Origin: Bacteroidota bacterium
GTDB taxonomy: Bacteria; Bacteroidota; Bacteroidia; Bacteroidales; Rikenellaceae
NCBI GenBank assembly: GCA_023413645.1
Contig: JAEZPN010000028.1
Coordinates: forward strand, 1-26,653
Direction: 5' to 3'
DNA length: 26,653 bases
Shown one piece after another: positions 1-6,467 of this stretch. Numbering within the stretch: position 1 is the first letter of the stretch; every line of letters begins with the position of its first letter. The position numbers and the translations under genes are program-made. The notes beneath the pieces were generated by a model that had not been told where the DNA came from, did no database searches, and saw only the letters and a list, made by a program, of their open reading frames with translations.

Positions 1-528
1 GATATAGGCATCGGCAACATTGAATACCGCGCCGAAGAAGTAGCCATCCTGACCCACCAAGAAGCTAAGGAACGATGGGCAGTTCTCCCACTTGAACAAG
101 GGAAGGTGAATCATGTCTATGACATCACCCATAAGGAAACCAGCATCCTGACTATCAAGCAACCAGCCGTAGAACATGCAGTCGACCATGTTGCCTATAG
201 CACCCGCAAGGATAAGCACCGCACCCACAAAGATACCGGTGGGCACATTGCCGCGCTTCAGTAGTTTGTAGATGCCATAGATGATAGCGCCAATCATCAC
301 CAAACGGAAGAGGCTCAAGATGATTTTACCCCACTCACCACCGAGCTGCATGCCGTAGGCAAAGCCAGGATTCTCAACGTAGCAGAGGTTGAACCACGAG
401 AAGACGGGAGTGACATCGCCCACCTCCATATTTGCATGCACAAGCATCTTAACAACCTGGTCGATAATGACGAGGATAACGGTCGCAAAAGCGATAATAT
501 AGCCCTTATTTATCTTCTTCAAGTTCAT
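1..528 (-). CDS. lspA: Lipoprotein signal peptidase (signal peptidase II), partial at window edge
   Basis: Signal peptidase II is an inner-membrane aspartyl protease that cleaves the signal peptide of prolipoproteins just before the lipid-modified cysteine. Reading the minus strand from the ATG at 528 gives 176 residues, MNLKKINKGY onward, with an open end at base 1. The family landmarks are present: an N-terminal TM with IIDQVVK near residue 21, the NPGFAYGM block at 53-60, the first catalytic Asp in GNMVDCMFYG (D116) and the second in FNVADAYI (D173). Residues 122-160 are longer than in short proteobacterial LspA and fit the Bacteroidota form. Only the last TM and C-terminal tail are missing. 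The gene is divergent from the tRNA-Leu. LspA is the enzyme needed to mature the ten lipoproteins further right, although housekeeping linkage alone could explain its presence. Confidence 0.95.
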   Translation of the reverse strand, partial: MNLKKINKGYIIAFATVILVIIDQVVKMLVHANMEVGDVTPVFSWFNLCYVENPGFAYGMQLGGEWGKIILSLFRLVMIGAIIYGIYKLLKRGNVPTGIFVGAVLILAGAIGNMVDCMFYGWLLDSQDAGFLMGDVIDMIHLPLFKWENCPSFLSFLVGQDGYFFGAVFNVADAYI

Positions 529-604
529 AGTAATCAGTGTTATAGGTTTTTAGTTTATGGCAGGTGCATAGCACCAACACCGCTGGTCTCAAATAAATTT
601 TCGA

Positions 605-612
605 CAAATATA
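605..612 (-). promoter_or_regulatory. Probable -7 box of the lspA promoter
   Basis: On the minus strand this reads TATATTTG, matching the Bacteroidota primary sigma -7 consensus TAnnTTTG, about 77 bases before the lspA start. I see no good -33 TTTG at the usual spacing. It lies back to back with the tRNA promoter. Confidence 0.5.
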
Positions 613-633
613 CAAAATTTCAAAAAAATATGC

Positions 634-641
634 TACTTTTG
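634..641 (+). promoter_or_regulatory. Probable -7 box of the tRNA-Leu promoter
   Basis: TACTTTTG matches TAnnTTTG and sits 14 bases before the mature tRNA 5' end, a normal distance for a stable RNA gene. The -33 region is A/T-rich without a clear TTTG. Confidence 0.55.
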
Positions 642-655
642 CGCTACGTTTCGAT

Positions 656-736
656 GCCCAGGTGGCGAAATGGTAGACGCGCTCGTTTCAGGTGCGAGTG
701 CTTAACGGCATGTAGGTTCGAGTCCTATCCTGGGCA
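656..736 (+). tRNA. tRNA-Leu (anticodon CAG)
   Basis: The acceptor stem GCCCAGG (656-662) pairs with CCTGGGC (729-735), and the discriminator base is A736. The anticodon arm is CTCGT-TTCAGGT-GCGAG with anticodon CAG. A long variable arm (class II tRNA) precedes the T arm with loop TTCGAGT. No CCA is encoded; the bases after the discriminator are CAC. The same order and loop sequences are seen in known tRNA-Leu(CAG) genes. The 3' third of this gene is copied at 999 and 2028. Confidence 0.95.
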
Positions 737-737
737 C

Positions 738-773
738 AAAGGCTTTCTCTACGAAGGAGGAGGCCTTTGTTTA
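738..773 (+). terminator. Intrinsic terminator of tRNA-Leu
   Basis: AAAGGCTTTCTC pairs with GAGGAGGCCTTT through G-C, A-T and G-T pairs, with a 7-base loop and a T-rich tail. Two more copies follow at about 1021 and 2050, each still joined to a copy of the tRNA 3' end. Confidence 0.8.
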
Positions 774-775
774 TT

Positions 776-887
776 ACATACGGATATGTCTGTAAACAGA
801 CTAATGTTGGTCGTTCGGTTTGCAATACCGAGTAAACTCTATTGCATACAGAACGACCAACACTTGCTTTGCAAGTTATCCGTATGT
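776..887. repeat. Cloverleaf-like inverted repeat (112 bp)
   Basis: The outer arms ACATACGGAT (776-785) and ATCCGTATGT (878-887) are perfect complements. Inside, TGTTGGTCGTTC pairs with GAACGACCAACA, and the following TGCAAT pairs with ATTGCA, giving a long central stem. Between outer and central stems each side carries its own small hairpin: GTCTG-TAAA-CAGAC on the left and CTTGC-TTT-GCAAG on the right. Drawn out this is a four-way junction. A partial copy of the left half, including a GTCTG..CAGAC hairpin, lies at 1061-1094 after the second tRNA 3'-end copy. It may be a non-autonomous mobile element or a structured RNA; I do not recognise a named family. Confidence 0.75.
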
Positions 888-998
888 ATTGTGTTGAAGG
901 GATAGCGCTGCTCACGGGGTGTAGGTTGCGGGGATAAGAAATAGTTTATTGCTCGACCTATGGTCTGCGCCAATTGGTATCCTCGCTACTGCTTCGCA

Positions 999-1094
999 GT
1001 TCGAGTCCTATCCTGGGCACTAAGGCTTTCTCTGCATAGGAGGAGGCCTTTTTTTCATTACATACGGATATGTCTGTTTCACAGACTGTTGTTG
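999..1094 (+). repeat. Second copy of tRNA-Leu 3' end plus terminator
   Basis: From GTTCGAGTCCTATCCTGGGC (999-1018) onward this repeats the T arm and 3' acceptor strand of the tRNA at 716-735. It continues with the AAGGCTTTCTCT...GGAGGAGGCC terminator hairpin and the ACATACGGATATGTCTGT start of the cloverleaf. No 5' tRNA half precedes it, so it cannot be a tRNA. The ~25 bases before it (GGTATCC.CGCTACTGCTTCGCA) are shared with the third copy but not with the real tRNA. Confidence 0.85.
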
Positions 1095-1141
1095 TGATTA
1101 TAGCTTGCATAATAGTATTTTGTAAAATATGGCCCAAAATG

Positions 1142-1173
1142 TTTGGACTGTTACAAATTAATGCCTACATTTG
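1142..1173 (+). promoter_or_regulatory. Promoter of the 1238 gene
   Basis: TTTG at 1142-1145, a 20-base spacer, and TACATTTG at 1166-1173 match the Bacteroidota -33/-7 pattern. The leader to the ATG is about 60 bases. Confidence 0.75.
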
Positions 1174-1237
1174 TATAGTAAAGTTGCGGCAATATAATTT
1201 CACTACAAATTCTAAACTTAACTAAAAATAAAGCATT

Positions 1238-1858
1238 ATGGTATTGAAAAGATTTTATATGCTACTTTGTGTAGTTACACTTGGTAGCGCTATTTTCGCT
1301 CAAGAACTTTATGCATCGAGTTCAAATCCCAGTGCGGGTAAGGTTGCAGCCGATCTTATAGGTGTGCGATATTCTGAAGCTAACTCAGGTGGATATTTTA
1401 ATAGTCAACAGTTTTACTTTGCTGAAGATGAAAATCTCCAAGTCGTAATCAATGACTATCATTCATATGGTAACGAATTGGTCTATGATGTTACAGTTCA
1501 GTATACAACGCCAACCAGGGGTAGCTACTACGTGTATGGTGAGGTAACATACTATCTAAGTGGTGGAGAATGGCTGTTTGACATGTTTATATGCCGTAGT
1601 ATCATGCCAGTTATAACCAATAGATATTGGGATTGTGTGTCTGCAAATTTAGTAAATGATTCTGGAGTAACTGCCCTTATGCTAACAAATCATAGCAATG
1701 TAAAATTAGCTGCATATGTTGTGGTGTCCCACGGTCATAACGGAGAGAATGTTACTAAAACAGCGGTTTCTATCGAACCTAATAGCAATCGTAAAGTAGG
1801 TGGTATGTTTAGTGTCGATGTTTATGATTATAGAATTGACTATATCGAGCGCTACTAA
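1238..1858 (+). CDS. Secreted protein of unknown function (206 aa)
   Basis: The product has a clear Sec signal peptide (MVLKRFYMLLCVVTLGSAIFAQ, cleavage likely after FAQ) and no lipobox Cys. The mature part is about 185 residues, rich in Tyr, Val and Asn, with alternating hydrophobic stretches (for example LVYDVTVQYTTP and YVYGEVTYYLSGGEW), which suggests an all-beta fold. The end is DYRIDYIERY. I recognise no family. The gene is AT-rich compared with obgE and most of the lipoprotein genes. It has its own promoter (1142-1173) and terminator (1886-1921), and it sits exactly between the second and third copies of the tRNA-Leu 3' end, so it looks like cargo acquired at that site. Secretion is well supported; function is open. 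Confidence 0.8.
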   Translation: MVLKRFYMLLCVVTLGSAIFAQELYASSSNPSAGKVAADLIGVRYSEANSGGYFNSQQFYFAEDENLQVVINDYHSYGNELVYDVTVQYTTPTRGSYYVYGEVTYYLSGGEWLFDMFICRSIMPVITNRYWDCVSANLVNDSGVTALMLTNHSNVKLAAYVVVSHGHNGENVTKTAVSIEPNSNRKVGGMFSVDVYDYRIDYIERY

Positions 1859-1885
1859 TGGTGTGAATATCTGATATAATCTATG

Positions 1886-1921
1886 CGGGGTGGTCAACAG
1901 TTATGCTGATCACCCCCTTTT
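1886..1921 (+). terminator. Terminator of the 1238 gene
   Basis: An imperfect hairpin (GGGGTGGTCAACAG, loop TTATG, CTGATCACCCCC) ends in TTTT, 28 bases after the stop codon. Confidence 0.7.
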
Positions 1922-2027
1922 AGTTGTTATATCTCCAATGCTAGCATCGCGAACGTAAATCGTTTCATAACCCCATTAAAAATAAGCATGTCAGACTATG
2001 GTGCGGTATCCGCGCTACTGCTTCGCA

Positions 2028-2086
2028 GTTCGAGTCCTATCCTGGGCACTAAGGCTTTCTCTGCGAAGGAGGAGGCCTTTTTTTTA
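2028..2086 (+). repeat. Third copy of tRNA-Leu 3' end plus terminator
   Basis: GTTCGAGTCCTATCCTGGGC starts at 2028, followed by the AAGGCTTTCTCTGCGAAGGAGGAGGCC hairpin in two halves and eight or more T. It continues as ATTACGTACGGATGTG, a decayed cloverleaf arm. The following ~40 bases (GTGTAGGCTGCGCGGAT and GGAATAAGACTTATTG) resemble 919-957, so the duplicated unit is longer than the tRNA end alone. Confidence 0.85.
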
Positions 2087-2227
2087 TTACGTACGGATGT
2101 GTAGGCTGCGCGGATGGAATAAGACTTATTGCGCGAGTTACCCCGCAGCTACGGACATAGTCAATTAACCCTCTTGCGGGTTACGAAAATGTAACCCGTG
2201 AACAAAGTTGGAACACCGACACAACTT

Positions 2228-2328
2228 TGTCATTCTAAACGGAGTGAAGAATCTTCTCAAAGCTGACAAGTGACAACGCACATAGTATATTGCCAGCGAG
2301 GAGATCCTTCGCTATGCTCAGGATGACA
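2228..2328. repeat. REP-like inverted repeat, copy 1
   Basis: The left arm TGTCATTCTAAACGGAGTGA with GAAGAATCTTCTC pairs imperfectly with the right arm GAGGAGATCCTTCGCTATGC with TCAGGATGACA. It is the same element as at 19907-20008, and a right-arm-only copy lies at 2674-2706. This type of palindrome is widely scattered in Bacteroidota intergenic DNA. Confidence 0.75.
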
Positions 2329-2673
2329 CACTTATGTATCGACATCGCGGGTTACATTTTTGTAACCCATAAACGAAGAGGATACCAACATAGCTGCGCA
2401 CACACTCGCCCTACCCTATTTCGGGTTACAAAAATGTAACCCAAAGACACTGGAGACTTTCACAACAACATTATCAAACACCACTTTTACGGGTTACAAA
2501 AATGTAACCCATGAACAATGTGTACTCCCACTCGCGGCAAACTCACTCACTCCACTACATTGCGGGTTACAAAAATGTAACCCAAGGACACGAGAGACAC
2601 TCGCCCACACCAAACGCCATCCATACTCCTTTGCGGGTTGCAAAAATGTAACCTCACACACAACTCTTTGACT

Positions 2674-2706
2674 GCGAGGAGATCCTTCTCTATGCTCAGG
2701 ATGACA
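2674..2706. repeat. Half copy of the REP-like element
   Basis: GCGAGGAGATCCTTCTCTAT plus GCTCAGGATGACA repeats the right arm of the element at 2228-2328 without the left arm. Confidence 0.7.
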
Positions 2707-2761
2707 CACTTATGTACCGACATCACGGGTTATATTTTTGTAACCCATAATCGGCCGAGGG

Positions 2762-2802
2762 GTTGCTTTATTGGGAAATAAGTGTTAACTTGCAGAAAAA
2801 TT
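2762..2802 (+). repeat. 41-bp upstream sequence shared with the 4079 gene, copy 1
   Basis: TTGGGAAATAAGTGTTAACT plus TGCAGAAAAATT (2771-2802), with GTTGCT just before it, recurs at 4027-4067. In both places it ends a few bases before a start codon. It contains no TAnnTTTG box. It may be a conserved leader or regulatory site. Confidence 0.8.
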
Positions 2803-2809
2803 GGCTACT

Positions 2810-3025
2810 ATGGAGAATCTTACAATGTATGACAATGTAATCGCTTCACTATTCGAGCGCTTCCCCGAGTTGAATGTACAGCAAGTGGCAAAGGGTATGA
2901 ATATAAACCCTGCGCTTATGAGGCAGTATGTCGGAGGAAAGAAGCGCCCATCATTTGAGCGACTTATGGATATTGAAAACTACCTACACAAGTTGGGAGA
3001 GGAGCTACAAAAGGTACACTTATAA
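2810..3025 (+). CDS. Small HTH protein resembling the C-terminal domain of HicB antitoxins
   Basis: 71 residues from the ATG at 2810; a TTG at 2801 would add three residues, and an inner ATG lies at 2825. Residues 21-45 (LNVQQVAKGMNINPALMRQY and VGGKK) form a cro/C1-like helix-turn-helix, followed by a helical tail ending GEELQKVHL. This order, with LMRQYVGGKKRPSFERLMDI and then a helix with LGEEL, resembles the DNA-binding C-terminus of Bacteroidales HicB-type antitoxins. The N-terminal half of HicB is absent and no hicA-like toxin reading frame precedes it, so it is a solitary DNA-binding domain. It lies inside the 20-bp palindrome array, which makes those palindromes candidate binding sites; that link is inference from position only. 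It could also be an ordinary XRE-family regulator. Confidence 0.7.
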   Translation: MENLTMYDNVIASLFERFPELNVQQVAKGMNINPALMRQYVGGKKRPSFERLMDIENYLHKLGEELQKVHL

Positions 3026-3122
3026 ATCAGGACTCCCCTTAGTTATTTTGGGTTACAAAAATGTAACCCATGAACAAAGAGAACACCAACACAGCCACGG
3101 ACATACTCAATAACCCTCTTGC

Positions 3123-3385
3123 GGGTTACAAAAATGCAACCCAAAACTAAAGTGGTTGTTGTTCCGTGCGGAGGAATGACCCTGCATATTCACGGGTTAC
3201 AAAAATGTAACCCGCAAGGAGGTAGGGCGATGTTGTTAGATGAGAGAATGGCTCTTGGGCTAATAGAAGTATCCACATAATAAAGTTATCGTCGCACCCG
3301 CTGTTTTTAGGTTACAAAAATGTAACCCAAAACTAAAGAGGTTGTTGTTTTGTGCGGAGGAATGGCCCTGCATATTCGCGGGTTA
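3123..3385. repeat. Tandem duplication of a ~186-bp block
   Basis: The stretch from 3123 (palindrome, then AAAACTAAAGTGGTTGTTGT and GTGCGGAGGAATGACCCTGC) is repeated from 3309 with a few changes (AAAACTAAAGAGGTTGTTGT, GAATGGCCCTGC). A second duplication links 3194-3258 and 3581-3645: palindrome, GCAAGGAGGTAGGGCGATGT, TGTTAGAT. The array grew by local copying. Confidence 0.75.
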
Positions 3386-3396
3386 CGAAAATGTAA

Positions 3397-3600
3397 CCCA
3401 AAGACACTGAGGGAATATTAAAAAGATATACAAACTCCCCTTTCGCGGGTTACATTTTTGTAACCTAAAGACACAGAGGGAGTATTAAAAAGACATACTA
3501 ACTCCACTTTTGTGGGTTACATTTTCGCAACCTAAAGACGCTGAGAGAACATTAAAAAAACATACAACCTCCCATTTTGCGGGTTACAAAAATGTAACCC
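3397..3600. repeat. Three tandem ~67-bp repeats each ending in the palindrome
   Basis: Units begin at about 3397, 3464 and 3531 with the pattern ACCTAAAGACRCWGAGRG, ARTATTAAAAAGAYATAC, AACTCCCCTTTTGCGGGTTAC. The palindromes at 3447, 3514 and 3581 are exactly 67 bases apart. The centre of the first two is TTTT and of the third AAAA, with matched changes in the arms of the second (TTTTCGCAACC). Confidence 0.8.
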
Positions 3601-3721
3601 GCAAGGAGGTGGGGCGATGTTGTTAGATCAAGGGAGGGCTTGTGGCAAGTTTGCCGTTTGCTCGACATGTGTTCGACATTTGTCAGTTCATATCACATAT
3701 AATAGCGATTTCAAAAACATT

Positions 3722-4015
3722 ATGGCTAAAATAAAGACTAAATGGATTGACTGGGCAATCGCCACAATCCTCATTTTCAACCTATTGCGACAGCTATTCA
3801 ATTTCATCGGCATCGCCGTAGAGGGCCACTACACAAAGCATGAAGCACGCGCAATAATGAGCGAATTAGATGAGCACAGTCGCAACTGCGGCAATCATCT
3901 CATAGACAACCTTATGCAACATATCGCGCGTGAAGCAGTCCTAAACCTTGGCTTAGCGATTTTCGTCGTAGTGGCATATTTCTACATCAAGCGCAAAAGA
4001 GCAACTAACCAATAA
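3722..4015 (+). CDS. Small membrane protein of unknown function (97 aa)
   Basis: I start at the ATG at 3722 (MAKIKTKWIDWAIATILIFN) rather than the upstream in-frame ATG at 3617, because the 35 extra residues are encoded by a copy of the repeat block seen at 3194-3258. There are two predicted membrane helices, residues 11-33 and 72-89. A polar stretch between them (HYTKHEARAIMSELDEHSRN) contains His and acidic residues, and the tail is basic (KRKRATNQ). This looks like a small inner-membrane hairpin protein. A weak promoter may be TTTG at 3650-3653 with GACATTTG at 3675-3682. It ends 63 bases before the 4079 gene and may be co-transcribed with it. I recognise no family. Confidence 0.65.
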   Translation: MAKIKTKWIDWAIATILIFNLLRQLFNFIGIAVEGHYTKHEARAIMSELDEHSRNCGNHLIDNLMQHIAREAVLNLGLAIFVVVAYFYIKRKRATNQ

Positions 4016-4026
4016 CCAAGAAAAGT

Positions 4027-4067
4027 GTTGCTATCTTGGGAAATAAGTGTTAACTTGCAGAAAAATT
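4027..4067 (+). repeat. 41-bp upstream sequence shared with the HTH gene, copy 2
   Basis: Same sequence as at 2762-2802, with GTTGCT and TTGGGAAATAAGTGTTAACT followed by TGCAGAAAAATT. It ends 11 bases before the ATG of the secreted-protein gene at 4079. Confidence 0.8.
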
Positions 4068-4078
4068 CTGAAGTAGAG

Positions 4079-5242
4079 ATGAAAAGGTTATTGCTCCTCA
4101 TAGTAGTTGTTATATTCCCAGCAATGGCGTCAAGGGCGCAGATGCCACACCCCGATGTGCTTTCCTCTATAATTCTTAAGACATTAGAGGCAAGAGAGGA
4201 GTGCGTTGAATATGCCTGTTACACGATATATTTCAAGTATGACGGCATTGTATATCCCGCAAGCGAGTTGGATGCCGTAACCGTAGATGAGTTGGCCCTT
4301 CAACTCAAGAAAAGGAGTCCGCACCGCCGTTTTCGCCATGCCGCCGCCCCATGTTACCGCGAGGAGGAGTCGTTGCTAAAGTTCGCAAAAAGGCACAACA
4401 TCCAGCTGCCATGCAATGTGCTATATATCTGCATAGAGCTAACGGAGGGCCTCAAAACTCACATCTACACCCAGAGAGACACGCTGCGTTATAATGCAAA
4501 TTGGAAGTGGACACCATATCGCATTAGCGAGAGCGAACGCTGCACATGGGACTACAACTTCGCAGATTCAAGATATGAGATTGTCGATGCACAGCCCACT
4601 ATAACAGAGAATAATCGCGACATCGCCGAGTGCTATTTCGAGTCTACAAACCTGGGAAAAACCGACATCATAGAGACGCAGCAACCCTCTGAGGTTAAAT
4701 ATTTTAGCGATATTGCGCGTCACATAGAGAGAACCGAGTGCCGCTGCACAAGTGTGTATGACAGCTATCATAATGGAAATGCTGCGGAGATGAAGCACAC
4801 CAAAATAAACCTCAACCACTTTGCGGAGCAGTACTCACGCATGTTGGACGACAGCGGCATCATCAACTACGACTGCGACACGCTCTATGTTCGCAGTTGC
4901 ACATATATTCCAGCATTCAGAACGACATACGCATTCAAGTGCAACAAGGGCATTTATGCCTTTACTGATGAAGGACTTAAGCCGTGCGACTACTCCCACC
5001 TTCAATCATCCGAGGAGATGTTTGCCACCTACTACAAGGGCTATCCCGATGCGGAGAGGCAGGCGCGCAAGCTTTATGACTATCATCCATTTTCATACGA
5101 GTCTGAGATGGCGCCATACATCCTGTGGGATAACGAGAGGCTTATCCGCAACTTGGGCGACTTATCCGATTATGGCGAAGATGTCATCCGCATCATCATC
5201 CGCGACCATGAGATAGTCTATTTTGATGCTTGGAGCTGGTAA
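4079..5242 (+). CDS. Secreted protein of unknown function (387 aa)
   Basis: I choose the ATG at 4079 because it gives a standard signal peptide (MKRLLLLIVVVIFPAMASRAQ); an in-frame ATG at 4025 would put 18 residues encoded by the duplicated leader in front of it. There is no lipobox, so the product is probably periplasmic or exported. The mature protein is rich in Cys, Tyr, Glu and Arg; there are about 13 Cys, including CRC in TECRCTSVYD and isolated ones in NYDCDTLYVRSC, suggesting disulfides. The C-terminus is VIRIIIRDHEIVYFDAWSW. I recognise no domain. The gene lies between the palindrome array and obgE and has no visible terminator before the obgE promoter at 5286. Confidence 0.75.
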   Translation: MKRLLLLIVVVIFPAMASRAQMPHPDVLSSIILKTLEAREECVEYACYTIYFKYDGIVYPASELDAVTVDELALQLKKRSPHRRFRHAAAPCYREEESLLKFAKRHNIQLPCNVLYICIELTEGLKTHIYTQRDTLRYNANWKWTPYRISESERCTWDYNFADSRYEIVDAQPTITENNRDIAECYFESTNLGKTDIIETQQPSEVKYFSDIARHIERTECRCTSVYDSYHNGNAAEMKHTKINLNHFAEQYSRMLDDSGIINYDCDTLYVRSCTYIPAFRTTYAFKCNKGIYAFTDEGLKPCDYSHLQSSEEMFATYYKGYPDAERQARKLYDYHPFSYESEMAPYILWDNERLIRNLGDLSDYGEDVIRIIIRDHEIVYFDAWSW

Positions 5243-5285
5243 CACATATATTTATGTGGGATTAAGATATATTAAATATTTTTTG

Positions 5286-5293
5286 TATCTTTG
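5286..5293 (+). promoter_or_regulatory. obgE promoter (-7 box)
   Basis: TATCTTTG matches TAnnTTTG, 25 bases before the obgE ATG. The -33 region (A/T-rich, ATGTGGGATTAAG) has no clear TTTG. Confidence 0.55.
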
Positions 5294-5318
5294 TGCCCGA
5301 ATTTAATAATAAGCAATT

Positions 5319-6335
5319 ATGGCAGGAAGTAACTTTGTCGACTATGTTAAGATTTTTGCACGCTCAGGTCACGGTGGTGCTGGCTCATGCCACTTCCGTC
5401 GTGAGAAGTTCGTAGCCTTCGGCGGCCCCGATGGCGGTGATGGCGGTAAGGGCGGTAGCATCATTCTTCAGGGCGACAGCCAGTATTGGACACTTATCCA
5501 CCTCAAATATAAGCGCCACCAGTTTGCGGAGGATGGCGAGAATGGTCATGGCGCACGCTCTACAGGTGCCGACGCCAAGGACATCATCATCCCCGTACCC
5601 CTCGGTACCGTTGCTAAGCGCGTATTCACCGATGAGGAGACAGGCGAGACTTACACCGAGGTTGTAGGTGAGGTTACGGAGCATGGCGAGCAGCTCGTAC
5701 TACTCAAGGGTGGACGTGGCGGCTTGGGCAACTGGCACTTCCGCACAGCGACTAACCAGACTCCCCGCTACGCACAACCTGGCGAGGAGGGCGAGGAGGG
5801 TGCATTCATTCTCGAGCTTAAGGTGCTTGCCGATGTAGGTCTCGTGGGCTTCCCCAATGCGGGTAAGTCGACACTCCTTTCGGTTGTCTCTGCTGCAAAG
5901 CCAAAGATTGCGAACTATGCCTTTACAACGCTCGAGCCAAACCTCGGCATCGTATCGGTGCGTGACGACCACTCATTCGTCATGGCCGACATCCCCGGTA
6001 TCATCGAGGGTGCGCACGAGGGTCGTGGTCTCGGAACACGCTTCTTGCGCCACATCGAGCGTAACTCGGTATTGCTCTTTATGATCCCCGCAGATAGCGA
6101 CGACATCGCTGCCGACTACGACATCTTGTTGGGCGAGCTCACACAGTACAACCCCGAGTTATTGGACAAGGAGCGCTTCTTGGCTATCACGAAGTGCGAT
6201 ATGCTTGATGATGAGCTTATTGAGCAGATGAAGGCACACTTGCCCGAGGGCATCGAGTCTATCTTTATCTCTTCGGTTGCGAACATGAACATCACGCAGC
6301 TCAAGGATATGCTCTGGCGAGCACTCACAAAGTAG
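5319..6335 (+). CDS. obgE: GTPase Obg/CgtA
   Basis: Obg is an essential, slow GTPase that associates with the 50S ribosomal subunit and links ribosome assembly to growth and stringent signalling. The 338 residues contain the glycine-rich Obg fold (1-160, with GGDGGKGG at 39-46 and GGRGGLGNWH at 131-140) followed by the G domain. Motifs are G1 GFPNAGKST (177-185), switch I NYAFTTLEPNLG (199-210), G3 DIPGIIEGA (224-232), G4 TKCD (291-294) and G5 SSVA (318-321). It ends soon after the G domain and lacks the long variable C-terminal domain of some Obg proteins, as is usual in Bacteroidales. It has its own promoter and terminator. Confidence 0.98.
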   Translation: MAGSNFVDYVKIFARSGHGGAGSCHFRREKFVAFGGPDGGDGGKGGSIILQGDSQYWTLIHLKYKRHQFAEDGENGHGARSTGADAKDIIIPVPLGTVAKRVFTDEETGETYTEVVGEVTEHGEQLVLLKGGRGGLGNWHFRTATNQTPRYAQPGEEGEEGAFILELKVLADVGLVGFPNAGKSTLLSVVSAAKPKIANYAFTTLEPNLGIVSVRDDHSFVMADIPGIIEGAHEGRGLGTRFLRHIERNSVLLFMIPADSDDIAADYDILLGELTQYNPELLDKERFLAITKCDMLDDELIEQMKAHLPEGIESIFISSVANMNITQLKDMLWRALTK

Positions 6336-6362
6336 AACAATCCATAATAATATAAGTGCGCG

Positions 6363-6396
6363 AAGGCGGCTGTCCACATGAGGCAGTCGCCTTTAT
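6363..6396 (+). terminator. Terminator after obgE
   Basis: AAGGCGGCTG and CAGTCGCCTT pair around an 11-base loop and are followed by TATTATT, 27 bases after the obgE stop codon. Confidence 0.7.
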
Positions 6397-6421
6397 TATT
6401 GTATAATTCAGAAATTTGATA

Positions 6422-6429
6422 TACCTTTG
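6422..6429 (+). promoter_or_regulatory. Promoter -7 box of the first BACON lipoprotein gene
   Basis: TACCTTTG matches TAnnTTTG; ATTGT at 6398-6402 lies 19 bases upstream as a weak -33. The start codon follows 38 bases later. Confidence 0.6.
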
Positions 6430-6467
6430 TGCGTATTTTTGCATTTAACCAAAATCAAATAACTTTT

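Larger units (their letters stand above)
2178..3600. repeat. Array of 15 copies of a 20-bp palindrome
   Basis: The consensus is GGGTTACAAAAATGTAACCC: 8-bp arms GGGTTACA/TGTAACCC around an AAAA (or TTTT) centre. Copies start at 2178, 2349, 2423, 2491, 2564, 2635, 2727, 3050, 3123, 3194, 3309, 3380, 3447, 3514 and 3581. Several are exact; others carry one to three changes, some compensated in the other arm. Flanks are also partly conserved (often ACTCCCCTTTTGC before and AAAGACACTGAGG after), so the repeating unit is longer than the palindrome. Spacing is irregular, 67 to 323 bases start to start. The array interrupts only for the HTH gene (2810-3025). Roles consistent with this are operator sites, hairpin-forming RNA processing sites, or a REP-type element family. 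Confidence 0.9.

Noticed and set aside
436..915. Small frames over the lspA start and tRNA-Leu region
   Set aside because: They overlap lspA antisense, the tRNA and the cloverleaf; no signal peptide, domain or start site supports them.
999..2086. Additional tRNA genes
   Set aside because: The copies at 999 and 2028 have only the T arm and 3' acceptor strand; no 5' half or anticodon arm can be found.
2494..2709. A 71-aa minus-strand protein
   Set aside because: It lies wholly in palindrome and REP-like repeats; the MCHPEHREGSP start is what the REP-like element gives in translation.
2178..3600. A CRISPR array
   Set aside because: The repeated 20-mer is a near-perfect palindrome, spacing varies from 67 to 323 bases, the intervening sequences are copies of each other, and no cas gene is near.
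4025..4078. Upstream start for the 387-aa secreted protein
   Set aside because: It would translate the duplicated 41-bp leader and bury the signal peptide 18 residues in.
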